Assembly (NCBI GenBank): GCA_023846275.1
Contig: CM043875.1
Span: 28,111,333-28,175,332, forward strand
Direction: 5' to 3'
From: Vanilla planifolia
Lineage: Eukaryota; Streptophyta; Magnoliopsida; Asparagales; Orchidaceae
Length of the DNA stretch: 64,000 bases
In this document: positions 37,300 through 48,612 of the stretch, piece by piece
Position numbering within the stretch: position 1 is the first letter of the stretch
Layout of the letters: each line of letters opens with the position of its first letter
Made by a program: the position numbers and the translations under genes
The notes under the pieces: model-generated
The model's database searches: none
What the model saw: only the letters and a program-made list of their open reading frames with translations
Told to the model about the DNA's origin: nothing

Positions 37300-37660
37300 A
37301 ATGAGTTTTTACTTGTTTCGATAGTCATCCACTGTCATTACCACGACCCAATAGTCATAGCTGTCTTATGCATTGACCTACGTGGCAAGCTCAACCCCCA
37401 CTGACCCCTTTCTAACTTATGGACTCGCTTGACCCATGACAACCTATCTATCTGTGTCAACCCATTAACACGAGCAGACCAAATCAGCAATGTGCCTAAC
37501 CAAAAATATGAGCATCAACCCATCAACTTGCACTAATTTGCTTCGAAACACATCGACCTGACAACTAGTCCCAAGATGTCACATGCATCTCCACACAAGC
37601 CATTCATGCCACGCACCACCCATAGTCTTACCGTTCATTGTTGTCACTACTGAAACACAT
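37300..37660 (+). other. C/A-rich, less AT-rich block
   Basis: A 350-bp block dense in CCCA, CAACCC and GACC words, standing out from the AT-rich surroundings. It lies just upstream of LTR-end-like sequence and may be U3 of the 5' LTR of the gypsy fossil to its right. No coding meaning was found. Confidence 0.4.
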
Positions 37661-40460
37661 ATGGCAATTTGGGAATGACTTATGGTAATAAATTTTATAG
37701 GTTTTAAGTCAATTTGTTCGACAAACTTTAAAATATTTATTTTGCTATTTGTGATAACTTTTGGAATACTTAAATGTCATTTAGAATTTCAAAAATAAGT
37801 CTCTTAGTATTTCAAAATAATATTTTATATTTCTAAGTTAACAAATTTTTTATACTCTTGAGATCTCTATAAATAAGTATGTCCATCATGTTGTAAGTGA
37901 AACTTTTGAATGAAGTAATAAAGTGCTGCCGCCAAGCTTATGTGTTATGAGTATATTGTTTGCAAACAATTCGATAGTGTAATTCTGAAGATGTCTTAGG
38001 AAGATAAGTAAGAGGCTTAAAAGAAGAGATCCCAACCCATTATCTAATATCTACAAAAATATTAAATTATTAAAAAATCATTAGTTATTTTATTTCATAT
38101 TTTAGAAATTTTATTCGTGGTATCTAACTCTCTTCTTAGTGCTTGTGATTGTGTGAATTCTTTTTTGGCTTTCTATAAACTCTATTTATGTGTGTACCTT
38201 GTCACTTTATCACCAATATGAGTACTTGGGTGTGTATTGTTAAAGTCATGTTTTCTTTAGGTTAAGATCCCTTATATTCAAAATCAATATAAATCCTTAG
38301 CTACTAAAAAAATTCTTGCATCATCTTTGATATCAAGCATGGTTAGATTTAGAAATTTGCATACTTTTTAATTTATCTTAAAATAGTCATCCTTTAATTT
38401 TGAGCATTGTTTTTAATTTTTAGAATTTACTAAAAAACATATTACAAATATATTAAAAAAATCTTATTTCATATTTGGTACTATAACCTCTCTTTAATCA
38501 TATAGTTTCTTAATATTACATTTCAAGATTTACTTGTTTTCTTTTTTTATGATCCCAAATTAAAAACTTTATTTTCAACCTAATAGTTTATGAACATTAC
38601 ACTCAAAACATAATATAAAATATTTGATTCTTAACCATCATAATAAATCATAGACTTAATAATACAATATACAAGTTTAGAACTAACTCATTTGTTGTAA
38701 GATCTAAGAGCAATGTTAAAAATATGCTTATACTGATTGAAACAATATAGAGAGATTAGATAAGCTAGAACCCATAGATTAAGTAAGTTTATGACAAGTG
38801 ACTTCGAAGTTGGGGAAATGTCCTCTGAAAATGAACCTAACCAACTAGAATATCAACCTAAGTGTTGAGCTACTCCACAAACCAATGATAACAGACATGG
38901 TAGAAATGATGATTGTTAGATTAACATGGTTAAAATAGAAACCCTTATATTTGATGGTAGTTTAGATTCTAAAAAAAATCAAAATTAAGAAATGAGAATA
39001 TAATATTATTTTGTTCACTCATTAGAAAAGTGATATCTTGACGAAGATCAACCATTACCCTGATCATAAGAAGAACTTAAGAACGAGCTAGATATGTGCT
39101 AACCTCTTATTCAGATAACTTTTTGGATAAATGGTAGTATTTATCCTAAGGTTCAAATACTGTTAATGAGTACATTACTAAATTTAAGAATTATATGCTT
39201 ATATGTGGTGTATAATAGCAAAATCAAGTAGTATTATCTCAATTTTGAGTTGAGCTTAGAGAGTCTATTCAAACTAAGCTATACTTGAGAAATATTACTA
39301 GTTTAGAAAAGGCATATAAAGTGACCTGTCATGTAAAAAATTTAGAAAATCGATTGCTCATAAAAGTGAGATTCTTTCATCCACTTCCCTTTCTCAAACT
39401 CATACCACCACTTCCATTATTCTTAATACTTTTATGCTACAAGCAACCTGTGCCCCTTCACTCATACCACCAACTCATCAAATTCAACCCTTAGACAAAC
39501 CAGGTACCAATTCTAGAGTTAAGTGTTATCGTTGTTATGGGAGAGGATATGTTATAGCTTAGTACCCTAAGAGAGCTCTATACATAGATAGAAGAAAGTA
39601 TTGAAATTGAGAAAGAAGAGATTATATAATCACATAGAATATTGAAGAAAAATTATAAGTACTAGGTGGAAGTCTTTGTTATATTAGACCACTCTAGCTA
39701 TTATTAGATGTACTTTGACTACACTATGATTATCTAATGATTGGTGATGAACTAACATCTTTAATATCTTCATTAAAATTAAAGGCCAACCTTGTATGAT
39801 TGTTATAAATAGTGATAGTTATATCAATACAATAGCATAGAGTATTATTAAAAGGATATGTTTAACACTTACAAACCATTTCCACCCTTACATTATATCT
39901 TAGATTGACAAAATCTTAATTTTTATAAAACAGAAGTATTTAATTTCTTTAAAGTTTGGTCAATATTTTGAGAAATTATGGTATGATGTTATTCCAATAT
40001 AAGTAGATAGTCTTATCTTAAGAAGAACTTAGTTATACAATCGAGATGCTATCTTAAAATGAAAAGCCAATACGTGCACCTTTATATATAAAGAAAAGAA
40101 GATCATATTATACATTTCCCCTTTCTTGAAAAAAATTAAATCAAATACTCCAAAAGAAAATGATGAAAGAAAAAAAAATACTTAGTATCATATCACTAAG
40201 ATTGAGAGGGATATAACCAATTATGAGATTATCTGGTTTGTGATAGTTAAGAAAATTAGTACAAATATAAAAACTCCATTACCTACCACCCAACCTTGGT
40301 TAAAAGAATTTAAAAATATATTTCTTGATGACTTACAAGATAAACTTTAATATTTGAAAGATATTCAACTCATTATAAATCTAGTTTCTAATACTTTTAC
40401 TACACATTACAAAGTAAAATTATCACTTTAAATAAAACTTTGATTCTTATCAATTTATGA
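37661..40460 (+). mobile_element. Ty3/gypsy fossil: LTR end, primer site, gag, protease and RT start
   Basis: Parts in order on the plus strand: LTR R/U5-like sequence with a TATAAATA word at 37871 and AATAAAG at about 37917; a primer-site-like TGGTATCTAACTC at 38118-38130; a gag region (about 39.13-39.35 kb) with a retrotransposon-gag pattern; a CCHC-type zinc knuckle near 39.52 kb; a protease-like stretch near 39.8 kb; and the beginning of RT near 40.3 kb. It is broken, with many interruptions, truncated after the start of RT, and old. It is oriented opposite to the integrase fossil on its left, so the two are either different insertions or rearranged pieces. Confidence 0.7.
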
Positions 40461-42777
40461 TGATCATATTTTGCTCCCACTCTCTCTCAAGATAGCCGAT
40501 CAATATCTTTTTAGTTTACTTGGTTATAATAAAAATCTCATTTATTAGTTATATATTTCATATTTTATGCATTAGATACTCTATTTTTAAGTATTAATTA
40601 ATATTAGTATTTGGTTAATTCTTTTAAGGTAATTCTTAATCTTATAACATATAAGCCACTAGTCATCATCATAATAGCAATTACCATTCATAGGACATAC
40701 TAGTCACTTGTTATTTATATAATAATAAATCTCAATCATGTGACACTAACTATTAGTTTCAAAAGAATAAAAAATTTTAGTTAAGTATAACTTTCAAGTT
40801 ACTAAAATCATTCTAATTAGTCCATTGGTGAGTTTCACTTCTTTATTTCACGTGTCCTAGTTTCAAAATTACAAAGTATACAACTAGATATATTTAATAT
40901 ATACAACATATGATGTATCATACTTATATATTTTATAACATGCTAGTTATATTCACAAAATAGTATCTCAATCAATACAAAAATATATATAATTGTATAA
41001 CATGCTTATACATTTAAGGTCTCAAAACTACTACTTCCTTCATAGTTCAATAAATTTAGCCATAAAGCTTCACAAGGAATGTGTAGGATTATTATGCCAA
41101 GACATGCTTTACAATTTAATATTATAGTAATCGTAAGCATATAAATTATTGTTAAAATACTTATTTTGAAGTTTTCACATTTCTCATGCTTGATCTTGAT
41201 TGATGTTCAAGATTGCACAAACTCACTTTATTAATAAGTTTTTTTATTATAATTTATCTTTATTTCTTCTTTCTTTCTTTTTCTTACACTACATCTTTCC
41301 ATGGGTTTGAACTTTCTCAAATCCTAAAATCCTAAAGGTTGTTAGCTAAAACCTCACATGTATCTAGAAATGAAGTAAACACTTAATTATGTTTGGGATT
41401 AATAAGCTTTACTTAGAGATTTGAAGATTGAAAACTTAAAATGCAAAACAACAATTCTCTAGGTTTAAAAACTCATGACAAGCTTGCTGCTACCACGTCG
41501 ACCTCACCATTGAAGTTAGTTTCTTTTTCCTTATGATGATACTAAGGGAAAGCATTGGTGACATGCCTTTGTCATCGATAAAAGCTAAATTCCTCAATTT
41601 TGGTTGGTTTTTGTGAGAGAGAAGTCACAAGAATGTACAAGATCAATAAAAAATGTTGGTTCTGAAGATCTCACAATTATGGATTTTTTGTAGGTATATA
41701 AATAAATAATTAAATTATTAATTTATTAAATTTCATATTAACCCTCTTTTTCTTAAAAAAATGTAATATTTTCAAATAAATTTTGATTAAGATGAAATAA
41801 GAATTTTTGAAATCATCTCATCAAGTTCTATCTAATTTTAGATTTATTTTTTAAATTTTTGAATATTTTATTTTTAGAAATTTGACATGTTTTATATGAT
41901 AGTTTGAATCATATTAGCCTCAAAGAATCAAGATGTTATGCATAGTTATAACTAATTTTCTTTATATGTGTGTTATTCTAGTATCCTCACTTAAAATCTT
42001 AATTTATTATTCAACCATGGGCTTTGATATCACCTAGTTACTGTATCGTTGATTCTTAGTCATGATAATTTGTTTAATGATAATAAATTATAAGTATTTT
42101 TATTAAGTTTGTTTAAGTAATATTTTTTTTATTTTAGATGACAAATGCTTATATTCGTGAAAGAACTAAAGAACAAAATAAGTAAATATGAAATCTCATA
42201 AAGATTATCTTAATTGGAGTGACAAACTACAAAAATATATATTTTGAATTTAATTTTAGTTATTTTAATTTTACTTTAATTAGAATGTTAAGTTTAATTA
42301 AAATTTTTATTACATGACACACAAAATAAATTAAAATTAATCATCTTAAAAAAATATTTAGGTTTTTTAATATATTTGATCTATATTATATTGATTATTA
42401 TTTTATCTTAATTCTTTCTTTAAAAATCTTAATTAACTTGTTAAAAAGTTATATTGTTGTAATACTAATTAAATATTAAAATTTTAAACTTACCTAACTT
42501 GTTAACATGTTCACTATAATAATGCCTTTGGTCAAGGTAATGAATCCCGAACCCTATTCAATATAGCTAACATGTTTCATAATTAATCTCAAAGTCGGAT
42601 GAAAGTGTGTCGAATCGAGTAATTAGTCCCACATCTGTAATTCAATTATAAAACTACACTAGTAACACGAGTAATCACTTCTTAAATGAACTAAAGGACA
42701 GCCAACCCCAAAATCACGTTATATTTAAAGAGTACAAAATATACTATAAAAAGAAATCATAAGTAGAAATATAACAT
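40461..42777. other. AT-rich gene-free stretch
   Basis: No gene, RNA or clear element was recognised. Confidence 0.55.
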
Positions 42778-43040
42778 GTGAGGTTTAGAAATATGATTTT
42801 TTTCTACATGATTGACTTCCAAATTCTAGGGGTAACTAGAGCAATCTGATCGCATAATTTTGTGATCAAATGTTCCCGATCTTATCCGCTTTTATATAAT
42901 GCCTAGTTATATCCTCCATTTGATCATGCCATTGTGTGATCGCACGGTGCATATTTGTTTCACATGTAAGATCTAAATCTAGTTATCCGATCACGATTCA
43001 GATTTAACGGTCCTAATAAAATCATATTTCTAAACCTCAC
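42778..43040. mobile_element. MITE-like element with 23-bp perfect terminal inverted repeats
   Basis: GTGAGGTTTAGAAATATGAT at the left end continues with TTT (42778-42800) and is matched base for base by its reverse complement at 43018-43040. The element is 263 bp long, non-coding and less AT-rich than its flanks. Inside, GATC-containing words (TGATCGCA, TGTGATCA, TGTGATCGCA, CGATCACG) are frequent. I could not find an obvious target-site duplication, so the superfamily stays open. Perfect ends suggest a comparatively recent insertion. Confidence 0.8.
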
Positions 43041-44600
43041 CAATTGATTGTAATCTATCCAATCGTGCATTTTTCTCCGTCAAGTGGTCACAGACACTTC
43101 TGATTGAGCGGCTCCTACACAACAGTTATTTTATCCATTATTTCAAGTAGTTAAAAATAGTTATTTAAAAAATAATTTTAAATTAAAATACACTAATGTC
43201 AGCGAAACTCTAATGGCTAATTTTCCTATTTTGTAAGTAATTTTATCTAATATAAAATATTTATGAATAAGAAATTTTTTTAATGAAAGTAGATTGATAA
43301 ATGTTTATGTAATCTAAAAGCAAAATTTAAGTCATGACTTTCAATCCATTAACAACACGTGTTTATTGTCGCTTCTATACAAGTTGAGATTACTATCAAT
43401 GATTCTATATGATTAATATAATTTATTTGAAATAACTTAAGATTATATGTTATTAGATATTCACTTACATATATATATCATATCTAATTTGAAACTTTAT
43501 AAGATATAACTTAATATTTCATGGATGAACAGAGGGCTTATTTGTAATTTATTTGCATTAATGCAATTCTCTTTTATTTATGTTTTTAGTTTATTATTGC
43601 TTTGTAGTACATTGAATTTTTCTCGCATTTTCATTCAATATTTTTTATATATTTACAAACTAATGTAAAATATGAACAAATAAGTACATAACAATTCTCT
43701 TATATGCAGTCAAAGTTTTTTTTTTTTTTTAAAAAAAATAGTGACTTTGGTCCAATTTGCGAGTTCGAACTCCAAACAAAACTTTAATTTAGTTTATTAA
43801 CATAGCTTGGGATGCCGTTCCCAACCTACATAAAGACATGGATTAAATAAGAAAATAATATCTCTATATCTGATATTATCAACAAATCATCTTATTTGAC
43901 TTTTAAACAATGAATTAATTAAATAAAAAATAAAATTAAAAGCTTTTCCATACATATTGTACACCGTAGATCTCATGAATGATTGGGAATCCATCGAGAC
44001 ATTGTTTTAAAATCCTGTTTTTGTTTAAATAATTTTTTATTTTGTAAACAAATACTTTTTTCAATATTATTTGAAAAATATTTTATAATTTTAAAAAATA
44101 AAAAGTAATATAAAAGACACCAAAAATAATTTTAAATTAAAATCGTAACTCTACTCTGAAATTTGTAATAATAACATTTCGACTTCGATGTAAAACGCTG
44201 CATATATTAGCATACAACAAAAGTCAATATTATATTAAAAGTTTATAGAAAGAAATATTTTTTTAAATAATAAAAATATAATATTTACTAGTATTGAGAA
44301 ATTATTTTAATTTTTTTTTTTTTGTAAACTTTGATAAGAGATCATGGAGGATATGTCACTACCAATTATGCAGAAGTTTTTTAAAAGAATATTTTTAAAC
44401 ATAATTTAATGTTTTGGCTACAATGATTAGAACCTAAAAATAAAAAAAAAATAATAAATTTGCCTCTGTTAAAAAATTCACGAAACTTATGTCAATTAAA
44501 TATATGTTTTAATTGTAAAATCATGGATGGAAAGTGAACAAATTAGTGGATTTTATATAGAAATTATTTTATCAATAAATTCGATGATAATTACTAGCGG
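43041..44600. other. AT-rich spacer upstream of the TPK gene
   Basis: The first 80 bp after the MITE are less AT-rich. The rest is AT-rich with poly(T)/poly(A) runs (T15 near 43720, T12 near 44320). A tRNA B-box-like word occurs at about 43761 but without an A box. No gene was found. Confidence 0.55.
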
Positions 44601-44689
44601 ATATCATGTAAGCTTTGCCTGATTTTAATACTGGGAAAAAGTCAAAAAGATTGGCAAAAAATAATATTAATAATAAAATAATAATTAAT

Positions 44690-44763
44690 ATTGACTTTCG
44701 CGCGCTCTCCGCTCCACTCCGCTCTCTCCGCTCTCTTTGCATTCAGATCTCTCCCCTAGTCCC
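44690..44763 (+). promoter_or_regulatory. CT-rich 5' leader of the TPK gene
   Basis: Composition switches abruptly from AT-rich to repeated CTCTCCGCTC words (about 44703-44736), the usual look of a plant 5' UTR with a pyrimidine-rich initiator. No clear TATA box was identified in the AT-rich sequence just upstream. Confidence 0.45.
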
Positions 44764-46767
44764 ATGTCGAAGGAGCCGCTCCTCCCCATCGCCGCCGGCC
44801 ATTGCGTCGACTCCCCTCAATCCGCCCCCCGTCGAAGCCTCTCCTTCTCCGAGCCCTTCGCGCCTCTATCCCCTCTCGCGGCGCGCGACGAGTTCTCCAT
44901 TCCCTTCGCCTCTTATGACCTCAAAGACCAGCACATCTTCGGCTCTTCACATTCGCCCTCGGATACAATAACCTCGCGTCCCTCCTCCGGCCGTCGAAGC
45001 CTCTCCGTGTCGGAACTATTATCCACCCTCTCCCCACTCCCCGAGCACGATGAACTCTCCCTCCCCATCATCCCTTCCTACCTCAAAGACCGCCTCATCT
45101 TCGGGACCTCCCCTTCCACCTCCCAAAACCTAACCATAACTAGCCTATCCGACCCTTGTTCCCCCTCCCCAGATTCCAATCCCAAGGTATTCTTCCGCGC
45201 CGCTCGCAGCCATCTCCATCGCTGCCGAACCGCTCCCGCCCGCCCCATCGACGTTTTCACCGCGGATCGCCGGCACCGCATACGTCCCACATCTCGAATC
45301 GTGTGGCAAGCCTTCTTCCTCCTCGCCGCTTACCTCTTCTTCGGTGTCCTGGTCTACTCATGGAAGCGCTCCGACTTCGAGGCATTCGAAACCCACCCCT
45401 TCGTGGACGCCATCTACTTCTGCATTGTCACCATGTGCACCATCGGCTATGGCGACATCACCCCGGCCTCCCCACTCGCCAAGCTCTTTTCAATCGCCTT
45501 CGTTCTCCTCGGATTCGGCTTCATCGACATCCTCCTCTCGGGGATGGTTAACTACGTTCTCGACCTCCAGGAGCAGCATCTTCTTGAGGCAGCCGAGCGG
45601 TCCAACGCGAAGAAGGGCGAACCGAGCTCCTACATCGTTGACCTCAAGAAGGGAAGGATGAGGATACGGCTCAAGGTTGCGATCGCGCTCGGCGTCGTCG
45701 TGCTCTGCGTCGTGGCTGGCGCAGGGTTCCTGTGGTGGTTCGAGAAGCTGGGTTGGCTCGACGCGTTTTATCTCTCGGTGATGTCGGTGACGACGGTGGG
45801 TTACGGGGACAGCGCGTTCAGGACGATGGGTGGGCGGCTGTTTGCTTCCGTTTGGCTTCTGGTTTCCACTCTTGCCGTGGCGCGGGCTTTTCTGTATCTC
45901 ACAGAGGCGAGGATGCATAAGAGGCAGAGGGAGTTGGCAAAGTGGGCGCTGGCCAGAGACTTGACTGTTTCAGAGTTTCATGAGGCAGATATAGATAACA
46001 ACGGTTTTGTGAGGTATACTCCTCCTCCTCCTCCTCCGGCTCTTCTATTTCTAATTTTGAAATGCAAGCAACTCTCTTTTTGATTAGTTTCTCATCTCTA
46101 AATTACCTCTTCGTGGTAAAACATAGACGTTTGATGGTTTACCATCTAGAAAAACACATATCTTCCATCAAAATTAAGATCCTCTAGCAAAAAACTTAGT
46201 TTATTTTCCAAATTAAAGTGGTAGGCCATTTTGAGAAGTCCCTGATTCTTGCTAAAGAGGGTGTCGTGCGTCTATTTTAAGAAGAAAGAAAGTGAATCTC
46301 TTCCTATCTTCACCCACTAAAGCCGGTGTTAATCTGCTAAGTTCTTATTGATCATCCAGCTATGAATTAGGTCTCCTTCGCAGGAAATTAGCTTTCTTAG
46401 TACATGTAGTACAGGATTACCATTTGCAGCCTTATGTAGAATCCAAGCTGTTTGAAATAAAAAAAGAATACAATATTATGTTCTTGCAGCTGTTGTTGAG
46501 AGCAAATCGGAAGAGTCATTAAAGAAAGAAATGCAGAGATTTGTATCCCACTCATCTTTGACAACAGTAATCTCATGTAAAACTACTCTTTTGGCTTGGT
46601 ACAGCAAGGCGGAGTTCGTGGTATACAAGCTTAAGGAGATGGGTATGATTTCCGAGAAGGACGTCGAGCGGATCTGCGGTCAATTTGATCGTTTGGATAC
46701 GGGAAATTGTGGAAAGATTACGCTTTTTGATCTCATTGATAACAGCAACAACAGCCCCTGTTCATAA
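44764..46767 (+). CDS. Two-pore K+ channel of the TPK2/3/5 (tonoplast-type) group
   Basis: Two exons, 44764-46013 and 46605-46767 (TAA), give 470 residues; the 591-nt intron splits a Ser codon inside the first EF-hand. The protein has a long Ser/Pro-rich N-terminus (1-170), a helix at about 178-198, pore 1 with TIGYGD (226-231), helix about 238-262, helix about 303-325, pore 2 with TVGYGD (344-349), and helix about 356-380. EF-hand 1 is canonical (Asp409, Asp411, Asn413, Ser417, Glu420); EF-hand 2 (448-459) is degenerate, as in relatives. Both filters are GYGD, so K+ selectivity is expected. TPKs are Ca2+- and 14-3-3-regulated K+ channels, mostly of the vacuolar membrane, with one reported in thylakoids. 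The block LKDRLIFG and a HRxxTAP site match the TPK2/3/5 group. The ATG at 44764 is the first one; the frame stays open upstream only through non-ATG codons. The N-terminus holds an internal duplication (separate entry). Confidence 0.95.
44830..45153 (+). repeat. In-frame tandem duplication in the TPK N-terminal region
   Basis: Residues 23-60 and 77-114 align without gaps at an offset of 54 residues (162 nt): RRSLSFSE with RRSLSVSE, LSPL with LSPL, then SIPFASYDLKDQHIFG with SLPIIPSYLKDRLIFG. At DNA level CCGTCGAAGCCTCTCC is identical in both (at 44829 and 44991). In the Arabidopsis relatives, as I remember them, the LK(D/N)RLIFG block occurs once. Confidence 0.8.
46014..46604 (+). other. TPK intron
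   Basis: Donor GTATAC after GTG AG, acceptor TTGGTACAG; it rejoins AG|C (Ser). A (TCC)n run follows the donor. No feature was seen within. Confidence 0.85.
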
Positions 46768-48127
46768 GTTCTTCCATGCCCAATAATTTTTTTTATTTTT
46801 TTTTATTTTTTTTTATTTTTCTGTTGCCTTTCTTAAATTTTTTTTCCCATAATTTGGTTAGATTGGAAGGCTAGGGAGTAGGATATTAACTAATTTAAAA
46901 AAATAAATGTAATGTTGAGATATTTATGCAGTGGAATTTTATTTTTAATATCAATTCTTTAAAATGTATTAATTTAGTATGTTTCATATATAATGTATAT
47001 TTAGCTATTCATGATTTTTTTAAATTTAAATAGCAAGTATGGAGATAGTAAAAGCACATAGCATAAGCAATTACCCTAAAGCTACTTCTTAATAAGTTTA
47101 GTGCAGGTTATTGCTGTTCAATTTTGCTGACAACTGAAAATTGTAGCCGTTTGGATGCTTGGGATTTTAATTTTTTATTTGATAAATTATTTATTTATAT
47201 TTTTGTCTTTTTCATGAATCCATTTAATTAAAATACTTTTGGATAGTGAAGATTGGGATATATTTTTAAGTTGGCCGATAACTTTTTATTTTGTATATCA
47301 TTGTTATGGTTTCTTATTAATTAAATATGCTTCTTACTAATAAAAGTTAGATCAAAGTTTTTATTAAGTCACATAAAGTTTTGTATCTTTTTTATTCTTA
47401 ATTTCTAAATATTACTGTTTTGTTAATTGTCATATCAATATAATTGGTGCTTATGCATAAATACATCACTCTTTGCAATAAACTAGTGTTAGAGTTTTGT
47501 TAAGATGTTGATAATTGTTTGAGTATAAAATTTAAATATTTTGATTAAAAAATAAAAAAAAATATGTTAAAAATCATAATTTTTGTTATAGGAAGAGGGG
47601 TTAGATGAAAAAATTATTTTGATTATTCTAATATATTTAGATAATGAGGTTTTAACATAAACAAAATAATTGCTTTTACAAATTTTGTGACAGAAACTAT
47701 ATTTGTTATATTTATAAAAAAATAAGATCATTTAAGTCACATTTATATGAGTTTAATTTCATATTAAAATATGTTAAATTTATATTAAAAAAAATTGTTG
47801 ATGAAAATCTTGTCTTATTGTTTTATATTTTCACCTATCTCTTTTAAGAAATCTTGAAAAACTATATTGTATGATGGAGATAAAATAGTTTAAAAATATA
47901 CAAAAAGTTTACCTTTTTATAAAAAAAAAATGATTTTTGAACTCAAGAAATGTGGTGTTAGTAAATAGACAAAAGAATCTTATGATAAAGAGATTTATTA
48001 GGTAAGATTCTATGGATTATTTTAGTAAAAATAAGTCTCATGTTAAATACAAAATTATGATTTTTTTATTAAAAAAATAATACAATGTAAATATTGTATG
48101 ATTTCAAAACAAAAGAGATAGCAAATC
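46768..48127. other. TPK 3' UTR and AT-rich spacer up to the LINE
   Basis: A short microsatellite of T8A-type units (about four copies) spans about 46785-46820. AATAAA at 46902-46907 is a plausible poly(A) signal. CCGTTTGGATGCTTGGGATTTT at about 47149 resembles the ends of some plant MITEs, but I found no partner end. No gene was found. Confidence 0.5.
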
Positions 48128-48141
48128 AAAGACAAACATGA
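48128..48141. repeat. Left target-site duplication of the LINE
   Basis: AAAGACAAACATGA, identical to 54324-54337. Confidence 0.85.
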
Positions 48142-48612
48142 GGTCGATTAAAGAGAAAGTATGGATAATTGATAGAGCATCCCTTGTGTATTTTTAGCAT
48201 AATTGTACATTGGTGGGAAAAAAGGGTGCTGAGCGGTGCGGGAGCGGGAGGAGGCGAGCGGTGATCAAAGGCAGTAGTGCCGGTGCCGCAGCTGTCTGGA
48301 ACGCGCCGGAGGGGATCGGGCCTCATCTGGGACGGGAGCTTTACTCGAGGTGCAGCCGAACCTTGGGACCGGAGGCGCAGGCGGAGGCGGAGACTGAGGG
48401 CCACGGGGTGGGCCTGGCATCGCCTCCACCACGTGGCCGGCACGGTGGCGAGTGGCGGGAGACGGGATTTCGGTCAAACTGCACGTGGCCGGGTTTGATT
48501 TCGAATTTTGGTTACGCGGGGTGTGCTGGGACACGATTAATTAGATCGTGATCCTGAGGAACACCAGACTCTTCACCCCTGTCGCAGCGCCAAGGGACCT
48601 GCAGCCCTAACG

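Noticed and set aside
43755-43775. tRNA or SINE B-box-like word (GAGTTCGAACTCC)
   Set aside because: No A box at the right distance, no cloverleaf and no oligo(T) terminator in place. Probably chance.
44737-44763. Possible upstream start for the TPK protein
   Set aside because: The in-frame codon at 44737 is TTG, not ATG. Plant initiation there is unlikely, so ATG at 44764 was chosen.
45078-45918. Minus-strand and alternate-frame ORFs over the TPK exon
   Set aside because: They are shadows of the GC-rich TPK frame; no family signal.
47149-47260. CCGTTTGGATGC word resembling a MITE end
   Set aside because: No inverted partner or target duplication could be found nearby.
48126-48551. Several overlapping ORFs of 73-113 codons at the LINE 5' end
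   Set aside because: GC-rich leader sequence stays open in several frames. None resembles a known protein and ORF1 clearly starts at 48613.
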